Source: Caulobacter sp. 32-67-35
Lineage (GTDB): Bacteria > Pseudomonadota > Alphaproteobacteria > Caulobacterales > Caulobacteraceae
DNA length: 64,000 nucleotides
Direction of reading: 5' to 3'
Assembly: GCA_002280875.1 (NCBI GenBank)
Contig: NCEV01000022.1
Span: 17,534-81,533 of the forward strand
In this document: in pieces, positions 20,301 to 30,120 of the stretch
How positions within the stretch are numbered: position 1 is the first letter of the stretch
Layout of the letters: the number at the start of each line of letters is the position of its first letter
Notes under the pieces: model-generated
Told to the model about the DNA's origin: nothing
Seen by the model: only the letters and a program-made list of their open reading frames with translations
The model's database searches: none
Translations under genes and position numbers: made by a program

Positions 20301-20374
20301 CGTCCATCGGCGATCTGATCTTCGATGAAGCCCTGGAAGTGGTCGCTCAGGACGATCGAGGTATTCTTGTTCAT
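20111..20374 (-). CDS. parD: ParD-family antitoxin
   Basis: An 87-residue CopG/ribbon-helix-helix antitoxin. The N-terminal strand and helices ([38 protein letters not shown]) bind DNA as a dimer, and the acidic C-terminal tail ([15 protein letters not shown]) should wrap the toxin. It is first in the operon and preceded by GGAGG. It likely represses its own promoter through the repeats at 20396-20414. Confidence 0.92.
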   Translation of the reverse strand: MNKNTSIVLSDHFQGFIEDQIADGRYGSASEVVRAGLRLLESHETKLAALRAALAEGERSGFIDDFDFDAFIEEKLNETGPQGFHEE

Positions 20375-20395
20375 GGCGGCCTCCTGAGCCTAAAA

Positions 20396-20414
20396 TACCA
20401 AAAACTGGTACCAA
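20396..20414. promoter_or_regulatory. Probable parDE operator (TACCAA direct repeats)
   Basis: TACCAA occurs at 20396-20401 and 20409-20414, 13 bases apart, and TGGTACCA at 20406-20413 is a perfect palindrome. Short repeats with about one helical turn spacing upstream of a ribbon-helix-helix antitoxin are typical of autorepression. Confidence 0.5.
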
Positions 20415-20458
20415 CCTCAATCTCGCGCTCGGCGTCCCAAAGCGCTATGTGACCGCCC

Positions 20459-21328
20459 ATGACCCTGACCCTCGTCAAAGCCTGGACCGCCGCCAAGGAG
20501 CGTCTGAAGGACGCCGGTATCGATCAGCCCGCCATTGATGCGCGCCTGATGCTGGAGGTGGCCGCCGACGTCACCCGCACCGAGATCGTCACCGACCCCT
20601 ACCGCATGCTGACCGCGCAGCAGTGGGCGACGCTGGACGACTATCTGACCCGCCGCGCGCGCCGCGAACCGGTCAGCCACATCATCGGCCGCAAGGGCTT
20701 CTGGAAGATCCTGCTGCAGGTGAACAAGAACGTCCTGACGCCGCGTCCCGAGACCGAGGTCATCGTCGACGAGGTGCTCAAGGCCTTCCCGGAGACCATG
20801 AGCTTCAACATGCTGGACCTGGGCGTCGGCTCGGGCACGATCCTGCTGGCGGTCCTGGCCGAACGGCCGGCCGCCAGGGGCCTGGGTGTCGATGTCTCGG
20901 ATGAAGCCCTGGCCGTCGCGCGAGAGAACGCCGCCAGCCTCGACCTCAATAACCGCGCCGCCCTGTTGCGCGGCGACTGGACATCGGGCCTGGGCGACGA
21001 AGGCTTCGACCTGGTGGTCTCCAACCCGCCCTATATCGCCAGCCACATCATCGAGACCCTGGAGCCGGAGGTTCGCGATCACGAACCGCGCCTGGCGCTC
21101 GATGGCGGCCCTGATGGCCTGAACGCCTATCGCGAGCTGGCGCCCGAGATCCTGCGCGTTCTGAAGCCCGGCGGCATGTTCGCCGTGGAGATCGGCTACG
21201 ACCAGTCGGCCGACGTCGAAGCGCTGTTCCGGGCGGCCGGCGCCAGCAACGTCCGGACCATCAAGGACCTGTCGACCCATGACCGCGTCGTGACCGGGGT
21301 GAAAAATCCCTTGGAAACCCCTGCGTGA
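20459..21328 (+). CDS. prmC: PrmC, release-factor glutamine methyltransferase
   Basis: PrmC methylates the Gln of the GGQ motif in release factors. The 289-residue protein has the N-terminal substrate-binding helical domain, the SAM-binding motif LDLGVGSGTILLAV (residues 119-132) and the catalytic NPPY motif (residues 189-192, FDLVVSNPPYIASH). It is intact. In many genomes it follows prfA directly; here prfA lies 4.5 kb upstream with unrelated genes between. Confidence 0.96.
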   Translation: MTLTLVKAWTAAKERLKDAGIDQPAIDARLMLEVAADVTRTEIVTDPYRMLTAQQWATLDDYLTRRARREPVSHIIGRKGFWKILLQVNKNVLTPRPETEVIVDEVLKAFPETMSFNMLDLGVGSGTILLAVLAERPAARGLGVDVSDEALAVARENAASLDLNNRAALLRGDWTSGLGDEGFDLVVSNPPYIASHIIETLEPEVRDHEPRLALDGGPDGLNAYRELAPEILRVLKPGGMFAVEIGYDQSADVEALFRAAGASNVRTIKDLSTHDRVVTGVKNPLETPA

Positions 21329-21477
21329 GAGGCTAGACGGAAGGGGTCTCCTTCCAAAATGCCGGGTGACGGGAAAAGCGGGCGTCGATGACGTTCGCAA
21401 AGCTCCTCCGGCAGGCGCGCACGGTCCAAAGCCGGTCGCCGCGCCAGGACCAGGACGGGGGCTCTACGGAAACCAGT

Positions 21478-21517
21478 GTCTCTAGAACTTTCCAGGGGTT
21501 CGACCCCGTCTAGAGAC
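21478..21517 (+). promoter_or_regulatory. Nested stem-loop in the leader of the DUF4167 gene
   Basis: GTCTCTAGA (21478-21486) pairs perfectly with TCTAGAGAC (21509-21517) and encloses a second hairpin GGGG-TTCGA-CCCC (21495-21507). It lies 56 bases upstream of the DUF4167 start. The 244-base spacer also holds a GGAAGG/CCTTCC hairpin just after prmC (about 21340-21356). The structure is clear; its function is unknown. Confidence 0.6.
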
Positions 21518-21572
21518 CAACAAGGCCGGATGCCTCAGCTCAGACTGACTTCCGGACAGGTTCAGAGAGAAC

Positions 21573-22718
21573 ATGAGAGATTTCAAGGGCATGAAGCGCC
21601 AGCGCGGCCGCAACAATCGCGGCGGCGGCAATACCGGCGGCAAGCCTCAGCAGCACAACGCCAACCGGGCCTTCGATTCGAACGGCCCCGAAGGCGTGAA
21701 GGTGCGCGGCGCGGCCCAGGGCGTTTACGAAAAGTACCAGCAGCTGGCGCGGGACGCGACGTCGTCCGGCGACCGGGTTCTGGCCGAGAATTACCTGCAG
21801 CACGCCGAGCACTATTTCCGCGTCCTGCGCGCCATCCAGCCGAATCGCCCCGTCAGCGACATCATCGGCAAGGACGCCTATTCGGCCTACGAGATCGACT
21901 TCGAGGCCGAGCCTGAAGAGGCTCCCGAAGTCGCCGAAACGCCCGCCGCCGAGAACAATGACGGCGGCGATGGCGAAGGCCAGCAGGGCGACCGTCCCCG
22001 CGACCGCTTCGAGAATCGCAACCGCGACGACCGCCCGCGTGATGACCGTCCCCGTGACGATCGCCCGCGCGACGGTCAGAACCGCGACCGCTTCGATAAC
22101 CAGGGCCAGGGCCAGGGCCAGGGTCAGGGGCGCCGCGATCGCTGGCGCGACCGTGACGACCGTCCCAGGGATGACCGTCCCCGCGATGATCGGCCCAGAG
22201 ACGAGCGCCCCAGAGACGAGCGCCCGCGCGATGACCGTCCCCGGGATGATCGCCCGCGCGACGATCGCCCCCGCGAAGACCGTTTCCGCGAAGACCGTCC
22301 CCGCGACGACCGTCCCCGGGATGACCGCCCCCGCGAGGACCGTTTCCGCGAGGAACGTCCGGCCGTCGCCGCCGAGGCGCCCACCGAACAGCCCCAGGCC
22401 GAAACTCGCCGCGAACGGGCGCCGCGCCGCGAACGCGCGCCGCGTGATCGTGACCGCGATCCGATGGCCGTGATCGAGCCGCAGGCCTCGCCGCTGAGCG
22501 AAGTTTCGGCCAGCGAGGGTTCGCCCGTGCTGCGCGGTCAGGATGGCGCCTTTAGCCACGCCCCGGCCTTCCTGGGTCGCCCCGCGGCTGCCGCCGAAAC
22601 GCCAGTCCCGGCCGCAGCGGATGGTGAAGAGATCAAGAAGCCCCGTCGTCGCCGCGCCCCGCGCAGCTTCGAGGGTGGCGAAGGCGCGCCCGCCGCGCCG
22701 GAGTCCGAAGAGGCTTAG
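21573..22718 (+). CDS. DUF4167 protein with long Arg/Asp-repeat tail
   Basis: Residues about 1-110 match the DUF4167 family of alphaproteobacteria: RQRGRNNRGGG..., a short helical region QGVYEKYQQLARDA, and ENYLQHAEHYFRVL. The middle 120 residues are a disordered repeat of RPRDD and relatives (RPRDE, RPRED, FREDRP). The end is basic (RRERAPRRERAPR, KKPRRRRAPR). The charge pattern suggests binding to RNA or ribosomes, but this is inference. The gene commonly lies next to prmC. A terminator follows. Confidence 0.85.
   Translation: MRDFKGMKRQRGRNNRGGGNTGGKPQQHNANRAFDSNGPEGVKVRGAAQGVYEKYQQLARDATSSGDRVLAENYLQHAEHYFRVLRAIQPNRPVSDIIGKDAYSAYEIDFEAEPEEAPEVAETPAAENNDGGDGEGQQGDRPRDRFENRNRDDRPRDDRPRDDRPRDGQNRDRFDNQGQGQGQGQGRRDRWRDRDDRPRDDRPRDDRPRDERPRDERPRDDRPRDDRPRDDRPREDRFREDRPRDDRPRDDRPREDRFREERPAVAAEAPTEQPQAETRRERAPRRERAPRDRDRDPMAVIEPQASPLSEVSASEGSPVLRGQDGAFSHAPAFLGRPAAAAETPVPAAADGEEIKKPRRRRAPRSFEGGEGAPAAPESEEA
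22017..22356 (+). repeat. Tandem 15-base repeats encoding RPRDD
   Basis: Roughly 340 bases in which a unit like CGTCCCCGCGATGAC recurs about 15 times with substitutions and one interruption by a (CAGGGC)n stretch. The units stay in frame within the DUF4167 gene, so the array can expand or contract without breaking it. Confidence 0.85.
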
Positions 22719-22741
22719 TCAGCCTCGAGGGTCTTCCAGAA

Positions 22742-22769
22742 AAGGAGCCGTGAAAGCGGCTCCTTTTTC
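22742..22769 (+). terminator. Rho-independent terminator after the DUF4167 gene
   Basis: AAAGGAGCCG pairs with CGGCTCCTTT around a TGAAAG loop and the descending arm runs into TTTTT, about 23 bases after the stop codon. Confidence 0.9.
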
Positions 22770-22902
22770 TTTGGGGCCACCGGTCTTCAGTCTTGCTGAT
22801 CCCAGAGAAGGCTCTGCACGACTGGGTGCCATTGTTAAGCTTGCGTGGGCTAGTCGATCTTCGACTTCGGCGATACGTTCTCCTAGATGCCTAGGGAATG
22901 AC

Positions 22903-23949
22903 ATGACTGGAACCCACGAGACGCGCGGCCAAAGCAATCCCAGGGCTGAAGTCATGGTCGAGGCGCGTTATCGCGCCATTGTCGACACCGCCGTAGACGC
23001 CATCGTCGTGATTGATGAGGTCGGCGGCATAGAGGCCTTCAATCCCGCCGCAGAGCGCCTGTTTGGCTATCTCGCGGTTGAAGTCATTGGCGGCAACGTC
23101 CGGATACTGATGCCCGAACCCGATCATGGCGCCCATGACGCCTATCTGGCTCGCTATCGGGAAACTGGCGAGCGACGGATCATCGGTATCGGCCGCGAGG
23201 TCTTTGGCCGGCGCAAGGATGGCACGACCTTCCCGCTGGAACTGTCGATCGCCGAGTGGCGTGATGGGGGCGCGCGCTATTTCACCGGCGTTATGCGCGA
23301 TGTCACCGAGCGCAAGCGCGCGGAGGAACTGCAGCGATTGCTGGTCAATGAGCTCAATCACCGGGTCAAGAACACTTTGGCCACCGTCCAGTCAGTGGCC
23401 GGCCAGACCTTGCGCAACGCCACCGATCTGGTCGACGCGCGAGAGTCCCTGACCACCCGGCTACTGGCCCTGGCCAGGGCTCATGACATTCTCACACATG
23501 AAAGCTGGGACGGCGCTGACCTGCGTGACGTGGTGGCGTCGCTGATCAATTCGCATGGCGACGCCCTGCGCTTCCGGGCGGAAGGCCCGTCCGTGAGGCT
23601 GCCGCCGAAGGTGGCGCTATCCCTGTCCCTGGCCCTGCATGAGTTGATGACCAACGCGACCAAGTATGGAGCCCTGTCAACCGAACCCGGCCGCGTGGTC
23701 CTGAGCTGGAACCAGACCACCGAAGCCGATGTTGAACGCTTGAATTTACGCTGGGAAGAAATCGATGGCCCCACGGTCTCTACGCCAAGTCGCCAAGGCT
23801 TTGGCAGTCGCCTCATCACCGGGGGGCTCGCGCGGGAGTTGGGCGGCGACGTCCGTCTCGACTACCCGGCGGGCGGCGTCGTCTGCACGATCAACGCCAG
23901 TCTTCCCAGGCCCGGCCAGCCTGGACGGTTCATCCGGGGTGCGGCCTGA
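22903..23949 (+). CDS. HWE-family sensor kinase with a FixL-like PAS domain
   Basis: A 348-residue cytoplasmic kinase without membrane segments. Residues about 15-140 form a PAS domain closely resembling the heme PAS of FixL: FNPAAERLFGY, the AHDAYLARYRETGE segment with H78 at the position of FixL's heme-ligating His, and IIGIGREVFGRRKDGTTFP. Next comes an HWE-type phospho-acceptor helix (NELNHRVKNTLATVQS, H153) and the ATPase domain (LHELMTNATKYGALS, then RWEEIDGP and GFGSRLI). Its stop codon overlaps the response-regulator start by 11 bases, so the two form one system. Heme binding is inferred. Confidence 0.85.
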   Translation: MTGTHETRGQSNPRAEVMVEARYRAIVDTAVDAIVVIDEVGGIEAFNPAAERLFGYLAVEVIGGNVRILMPEPDHGAHDAYLARYRETGERRIIGIGREVFGRRKDGTTFPLELSIAEWRDGGARYFTGVMRDVTERKRAEELQRLLVNELNHRVKNTLATVQSVAGQTLRNATDLVDARESLTTRLLALARAHDILTHESWDGADLRDVVASLINSHGDALRFRAEGPSVRLPPKVALSLSLALHELMTNATKYGALSTEPGRVVLSWNQTTEADVERLNLRWEEIDGPTVSTPSRQGFGSRLITGGLARELGGDVRLDYPAGGVVCTINASLPRPGQPGRFIRGAA

Positions 23950-24298
23950 CGCACTGAGGGTTCTGGTCGTCGAGGATGAGCTGTTTGTCGCCATGCTGGT
24001 GGAAGACCTGCTGGGCGATCTGGGCTGCGCGATCGTCGGTCCGGCCATGACCGCGGCAGAGGCCGTTTTGGCGGCCCGCACTGAACACATCGATTTCGCC
24101 TTGCTGGACGTCAATCTGGACGGCGAAACCTCGTTTGATGCGGCCGAGATCCTTCGGGCGCGGGGCGTACCCTTCGCTTTCGTGACCGGCTATGGCGAGC
24201 AGGGCGTGCGGGTCGATCTGCGTGATGCGCCGATCCTCTCCAAGCCCATCGATCCGCGCCATCTGGCCAAGGTGCTGGGTGATTTCGAGCGCCATTGA
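23939..24298 (+). CDS. Single-domain response regulator (GTG start)
   Basis: About 119 residues, a receiver domain with no output domain: VLVVEDELFVAML (acid pocket), phospho-acceptor Asp57 in FALLDVNLDGE, the FAFVTGYGE motif and Lys in ILSKPID. The FxTGY motif resembles the FATGUY receivers that commonly partner HWE kinases in alphaproteobacterial stress signalling. The GTG at 23939 begins inside the kinase gene, implying coupled translation; an ATG does not occur earlier in a sensible place. Confidence 0.85.
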   Translation: MRPDALRVLVVEDELFVAMLVEDLLGDLGCAIVGPAMTAAEAVLAARTEHIDFALLDVNLDGETSFDAAEILRARGVPFAFVTGYGEQGVRVDLRDAPILSKPIDPRHLAKVLGDFERH

Positions 24299-24383
24299 GC
24301 GTGCGCACCGCGGCGATGCGATTGGACAAGCCGGCGGGTGCGGTTTTGTGTAACCAGAATGCCTTGCCCGCCGGAGTTCCGAC

Positions 24384-25142
24384 TTGCGCCGTTCCGTTTT
24401 CGCCGCCCTTTCCGCTCTGGTTCTGAGCCCGCTCCTGGCGGGCTGTGCCTATAACGCCGATCTGGGCCGCCAGCAGATGCTGATCGTCAACGACTCCGGT
24501 CTGGCCGCTCAGGGCGAGAAGGCCTGGGCCGAAACCCTTCGCACGGGCCTGGTGTCCAGCGACACGCGCCGCAATGCGCGGATCCGCACTGTGGGCCAGC
24601 GGGTGGTCCGCGCCGCCGGTCTCGACAATCGGCCTTGGGACTATGCCGTGCTGATCGACGAGGCGCCCAACGCCTTCGTGTTACCGGGCGGCCATATCGG
24701 GGTGACGGTGGGCCTGCTCGACCTGGTCGACAATGATGATCAGCTGGCCGCCGTGATCGGTCACGAGGCCGGCCATGTGGTGGCCCAGCACGCTGCCGAA
24801 CGTTACTCGCAGTCGGTGACCACCAAGCTGCTACTCGGCGTGGCGGGCGCGGCGGCCGGAACCTCGACCGACCTTGGCCGAAACCTGGGCTCCTATGGCG
24901 GCAATGCCACCAAGTACCTGTTCCTGCTGCCCTTCTCGCGCAAGCATGAGCTGGAGGCCGACCGCCTGGGCGTCGACTACATGCAGCGCGCCGGCTATCG
25001 GCCGCAGGAGTCGGTGACCCTGTGGCGCAAGATGGCTGCCCTGGGCGGGGCGTCGGGCCAGCCTGAAATCGCCTCGACCCATCCCTCGGACGCCTCGCGG
25101 ATCGCCGCGCTACAGGCCTACATTTCCAGCAAGGGCTGGTGA
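24384..25142 (+). CDS. M48-family metalloprotease, lipoprotein (TTG start)
   Basis: A 252-residue protein with a lipoprotein signal peptide: LLAGC, lipidated Cys21. The zinc-protease motif HEAGH is at residues 127-131, with the third ligand Glu in HELEADRLG. This is the periplasmic LoiP/BepA-like branch of M48, which trims or degrades misfolded envelope proteins. The TTG at 24384 is preceded by CCGGAG at a good distance and is needed for the full signal peptide. Confidence 0.9.
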   Translation: MRRSVFAALSALVLSPLLAGCAYNADLGRQQMLIVNDSGLAAQGEKAWAETLRTGLVSSDTRRNARIRTVGQRVVRAAGLDNRPWDYAVLIDEAPNAFVLPGGHIGVTVGLLDLVDNDDQLAAVIGHEAGHVVAQHAAERYSQSVTTKLLLGVAGAAAGTSTDLGRNLGSYGGNATKYLFLLPFSRKHELEADRLGVDYMQRAGYRPQESVTLWRKMAALGGASGQPEIASTHPSDASRIAALQAYISSKGW

Positions 25143-25270
25143 CGGCCTGACGCCCTCCGGAAGGATGAGCGTAAGCAGACGCTTATTGGCCGAGCCGTAA
25201 GCGCTGGGTCCATGGCGCCGGCTCCCGGCGCGCCGTTCATGAACCCCGTCGCAGCAAGACGGAGGTTCCC

Positions 25271-25543
25271 ATGCGCGGTCTGTTCATCGTCATTCCTTTT
25301 GTGTTTCTGGGCCAAACCGCCCTGGCCCAGCCTCGCCTCGGCGAGGTGATCGGGCCAGACAAGGCCCGCGCCAAGGCCAGCCTGGCCGCTCAGGGCTATC
25401 GGCTCACCGAATTCGAGGCCGAGCACGGCCGGCTGGAGATCAAGGCCGTCAAGGGCCCGTCGCGGATTGAGATCCATGCCGAGGAAAAGACCGGCAAGGT
25501 GCTCAGGGTCGAGGTCCGCAAGGGGCGGGGAGAGCGCGAATGA
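25271..25543 (+). CDS. Small periplasmic PepSY-like protein
   Basis: A 90-residue protein with a signal peptide (residues 1-19, ending ALAQ) and a single PepSY-type fold (ARAKASLAAQGYRLTEFEAEHGRLEIKAVKG...RIEIHAEEKTGKVLRVE). It overlaps the cytochrome b gene by four bases. Small PepSY proteins beside b-type cytochromes are common in alphaproteobacteria; the exact role (regulatory or electron-transfer accessory) is unknown. Confidence 0.75.
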   Translation: MRGLFIVIPFVFLGQTALAQPRLGEVIGPDKARAKASLAAQGYRLTEFEAEHGRLEIKAVKGPSRIEIHAEEKTGKVLRVEVRKGRGERE

Positions 25544-26187
25544 GCGGCGCGGTTCACGCGCCGCGCCGCTGGGACCCCCTGGTGCGCATCACGCACTGGG
25601 GGATCGCCGCCGCGGTGGTCATCAACCGTCTGGTGACCGAAGGCGGCTCGCTGGCCCACGTCTGGATCGGCCTGGCCCTGGCCGCCCTGCTGGCCCTGCG
25701 GCTTGGGTGGGGTTTCGTGGGTCCGGTCGAGGCGCGGTTCACATCTTTCCCGCCCAGTCCGCGTCGCGCGGTCGAGCATGTGCGCGACATCCTCGCCGGC
25801 CGCCATGTCTCGCACCGGTCACACAATCCGCTGGGCGCCCTGATGGTCTATGCGCTGTGGGCGAGCCTGGCGGTGGTCATCGCCAGCGGGATCGCCATGA
25901 CCGGCTTTCCGCCCAAGGTTCACGCCGAGGGCGGCGAACGGCCGGCGGCTGCATCGACGGTCCTGGTGGATGAAGACGAGGATGCCGGCGAAGGCGAGGG
26001 CGAGGGTGAGGGTGAGGCGGGCGGCGAAAGCGGCGAGATCGCCGAGGAGGTCCACGAGATCGCGGCCAATCTTCTGCTGGTGCTGGCGGCCCTGCATCTG
26101 GTGGGCGTCGCGTTCGAGACGCGGCGCGGCGGTCGTCAGATCGTGCTGGCGATGATAGGCGGAAAGGGCAAGATCAAGGAGCCGTGA
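25540..26187 (+). CDS. Cytochrome b561/Ni-Fe hydrogenase b-type subunit-like protein
   Basis: A 215-residue membrane cytochrome with four hydrophobic segments and His residues at heme-binding positions (RITHWGIAAAVV, HVWIGLALAALLALRLGWG, SHNPLGALMVYALW, LLLVLAALHLVGVAFE). It belongs to the cytb561/HydC-like family that moves electrons between periplasmic carriers and the quinone pool. Between helices 3 and 4 lies an acidic loop (DEDEDAGEGEGEGEGE), unusual for the family. The gene sits in a three-gene operon with PepSY and LuxR-type genes; its stop shares a base with the next start. Confidence 0.82.
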   Translation: MSGAVHAPRRWDPLVRITHWGIAAAVVINRLVTEGGSLAHVWIGLALAALLALRLGWGFVGPVEARFTSFPPSPRRAVEHVRDILAGRHVSHRSHNPLGALMVYALWASLAVVIASGIAMTGFPPKVHAEGGERPAAASTVLVDEDEDAGEGEGEGEGEAGGESGEIAEEVHEIAANLLLVLAALHLVGVAFETRRGGRQIVLAMIGGKGKIKEP

Positions 26188-26717
26188 TGGCCCAACCCCG
26201 CCCCGCCCGATCCCGCGCACTCTTGGGAGACCGCCTGGCCCCGGCGGTCTCCTTCGTCGTCGCCGTGCAGGCGGTGGCGGCCGTATTTTTCATTGGCGAC
26301 GCCCTGGCCGATATCCGCAATGCCGGACTCAGCTCGCATATCGCGATCGAGGCGGTCATCGCCCTGGCCCTGCTGGCCGGGGTGGCGGTAGGTGCGCTGC
26401 AGGTGCGGCGGATGTGGAAGGAAGGTCGGCGCCGGCAGGCGGCTCTGGCAGTGGCGGCCGGCGCACTCAGCGAAGTGGCGGCCCAGAGGTTTCGCGAGTG
26501 GCGACTGACCCCGGCGGAGGCCGACGTGGCGATCTTTGCGCTCAAGGGGTTCGACGTAGCCGAGATCGCAAGTCTTCGCGGCTCTGCCGCTGGAACCGTT
26601 CGGGCGCAATTGGCGCGCGTCTATGAGAAGGCGGGCGTAAACTCACGCTCGGCCCTGGCCACCCTGTTTCTGGAAGATCTGATGACAACGCCGCTGACGT
26701 CGCGTGAGGCGCCTTAA
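26187..26717 (+). CDS. Membrane-anchored LuxR-type HTH regulator
   Basis: About 176 residues. Two hydrophobic segments occupy roughly residues 20-80 (APAVSFVVAVQAVAAVFFIG and HIAIEAVIALALLAGVAVGAL). A cytoplasmic LuxR/GerE helix-turn-helix follows (WRLTPAEADVAIFALKGFDVAEIASLRGSAAGTVRAQLARVYEKAGV, residues about 105-150). Membrane-bound regulators of this type often accompany small redox operons. ATG 26187 overlaps the stop of the cytochrome gene (TGATG), indicating coupled translation. Confidence 0.8.
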   Translation: MAQPRPARSRALLGDRLAPAVSFVVAVQAVAAVFFIGDALADIRNAGLSSHIAIEAVIALALLAGVAVGALQVRRMWKEGRRRQAALAVAAGALSEVAAQRFREWRLTPAEADVAIFALKGFDVAEIASLRGSAAGTVRAQLARVYEKAGVNSRSALATLFLEDLMTTPLTSREAP

Positions 26718-26734
26718 CATCATCCCAGGCCCTT

Positions 26735-26754
26735 GTGTGGCTAATCAGCCACAC
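26735..26754 (+). terminator. Stem-loop before clpB
   Basis: A perfect 8-bp stem GTGTGGCT / AGCCACAC with loop AATC, 18 bases after the LuxR-type gene. No T tract; it may still end the upstream operon ahead of the clpB promoter. Confidence 0.45.
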
Positions 26755-26781
26755 CTACATCCCTCAACGGGGCGCATTGTG

Positions 26782-26808
26782 CTTGATCAAGGCGACGCGT
26801 CCCGATCC
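26782..26808 (+). promoter_or_regulatory. Heat-shock (RpoH) promoter of clpB
   Basis: CTTGATC at 26782-26788 and CCCGATCC at 26801-26808, separated by 12 bases, agree well with the RpoH consensus (CTTGAAA ... CCCCATNT). The element ends 18 bases before the clpB ATG. Confidence 0.7.
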
Positions 26809-26826
26809 GCCTAGATTGGGGACATC

Positions 26827-29415
<2,589 letters not shown>

Positions 29416-29425
29416 TGGCTGGCCC

Positions 29426-29462
29426 GATTCCCCTCCTCCGCTTGTCGCGGGGGAGGGGAATC
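29426..29462. repeat. Long intergenic palindrome after clpB
   Basis: Sixteen bases (29426-29441) pair with 29447-29462 with one T-G wobble, around a TTGTC loop. It starts 10 bases after the clpB stop. There is no T tract; it resembles the CCCTCCCCCGC-type intergenic palindromes common in alphaproteobacteria and may also end clpB transcription. A smaller CCGCGC-TT-GCGCGG hairpin follows at 29507-29520. Confidence 0.7.
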
Positions 29463-29595
29463 TCCGGTGACTTGAGCAAATAATTCCGGGAACCAGATGG
29501 CGGCTTCCGCGCTTGCGCGGGAGTATAGAAGTCGTTGATTCTTATGGTCAAGTTCGGCGTCAAAGCGGCCCTGAGCAGGCCCCTTTTTCGCCCAG

Positions 29596-30063
29596 ATGCG
29601 CTGGCGGTTCGTTGGTCGGCGCCCTTGTAGCGTCAGCGGATCAACGGACGAGACGACCCGCGAGGCCCTTGATCGCGCCACCGCCGCCGGCAAGCTGGCC
29701 GAGGGCAAGTTCATGTACTCGATGGTGCTGAGCGACGACTCGGTGAAGTTCCCGGTCGACACCGCCACCCTGTCGCCCGAGGCCGAACAACGGCTGACCG
29801 AGTTCGCCGAGAAGCTGAAGGGCGAGAACAAGAACGTCTATCTGGAGATCCAGGGTCACACCGACAATGTCGGCGATCCGGCCTATAACGACAATCTGGG
29901 TGAAAAGCGCGCCGAGGCCGTGCGCAAGTTCCTCAGCCTGCGCGGCATCGCGCTCAACCGCATGTCCACGATCTCGTACGGCGAGGAGGCCCCGGCTGTG
30001 GCCAACGACACCCGCGACAGCCGGGCCCAGAACCGCCGCGTGGTGGTGATGGTGCTGTCCTAA
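29596..30063 (+). pseudogene. OmpA-family protein gene lacking its 5' part
   Basis: The frame encodes an OmpA C-terminal peptidoglycan-binding domain: VLSDDSVKFPVDTATLSPEAEQ, then EIQGHTDNVGDPAYND (Asp), LGEKRAEAVRKFL and the closing AQNRRVVVMVLS with Arg. The N-terminal signal peptide and the Ala/Thr-rich spacer that such proteins normally have are missing; the first usable ATG gives MRWRFVGRRPC. Just upstream, ATG 29544 opens a different frame (MVKFGVKAAL) that looks like a signal-peptide start but soon stops. A 5' deletion with frame loss is the simplest reading. As it stands the product could not be exported. Confidence 0.65.
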
Positions 30064-30070
30064 ACCTTCA

Positions 30071-30113
30071 AAGCCGCTCTCCCTGGTCTTCTTCACCCGG
30101 GAGAGCGGCTTTT
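30071..30113. terminator. Bidirectional terminator
   Basis: A 13-bp perfect stem (AAGCCGCTCTCCC / GGGAGAGCGGCTT) with a 15-base loop, followed by TTTT on the plus strand and AA runs for the minus strand. It separates the convergent OmpA and GNAT genes. Confidence 0.88.
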
Positions 30114-30120
30114 CGATGGT

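Noticed and set aside
20120-20452. Plus-strand frame over parD and parE
   Set aside because: It is antisense to two well-supported toxin-antitoxin genes and continues the broken MOSC frame without any domain.
21495-21507. GGGGTTCGACCCC looked like a tRNA T-arm
   Set aside because: The stem has only four pairs around five bases, the seven-base T-loop register does not pair, and no D-arm, anticodon arm or acceptor stem is present.
22017-22356. Regular short repeats that could suggest a CRISPR array
   Set aside because: Units are 15 bases without spacers and stay in frame inside a coding region; they encode RPRDD.
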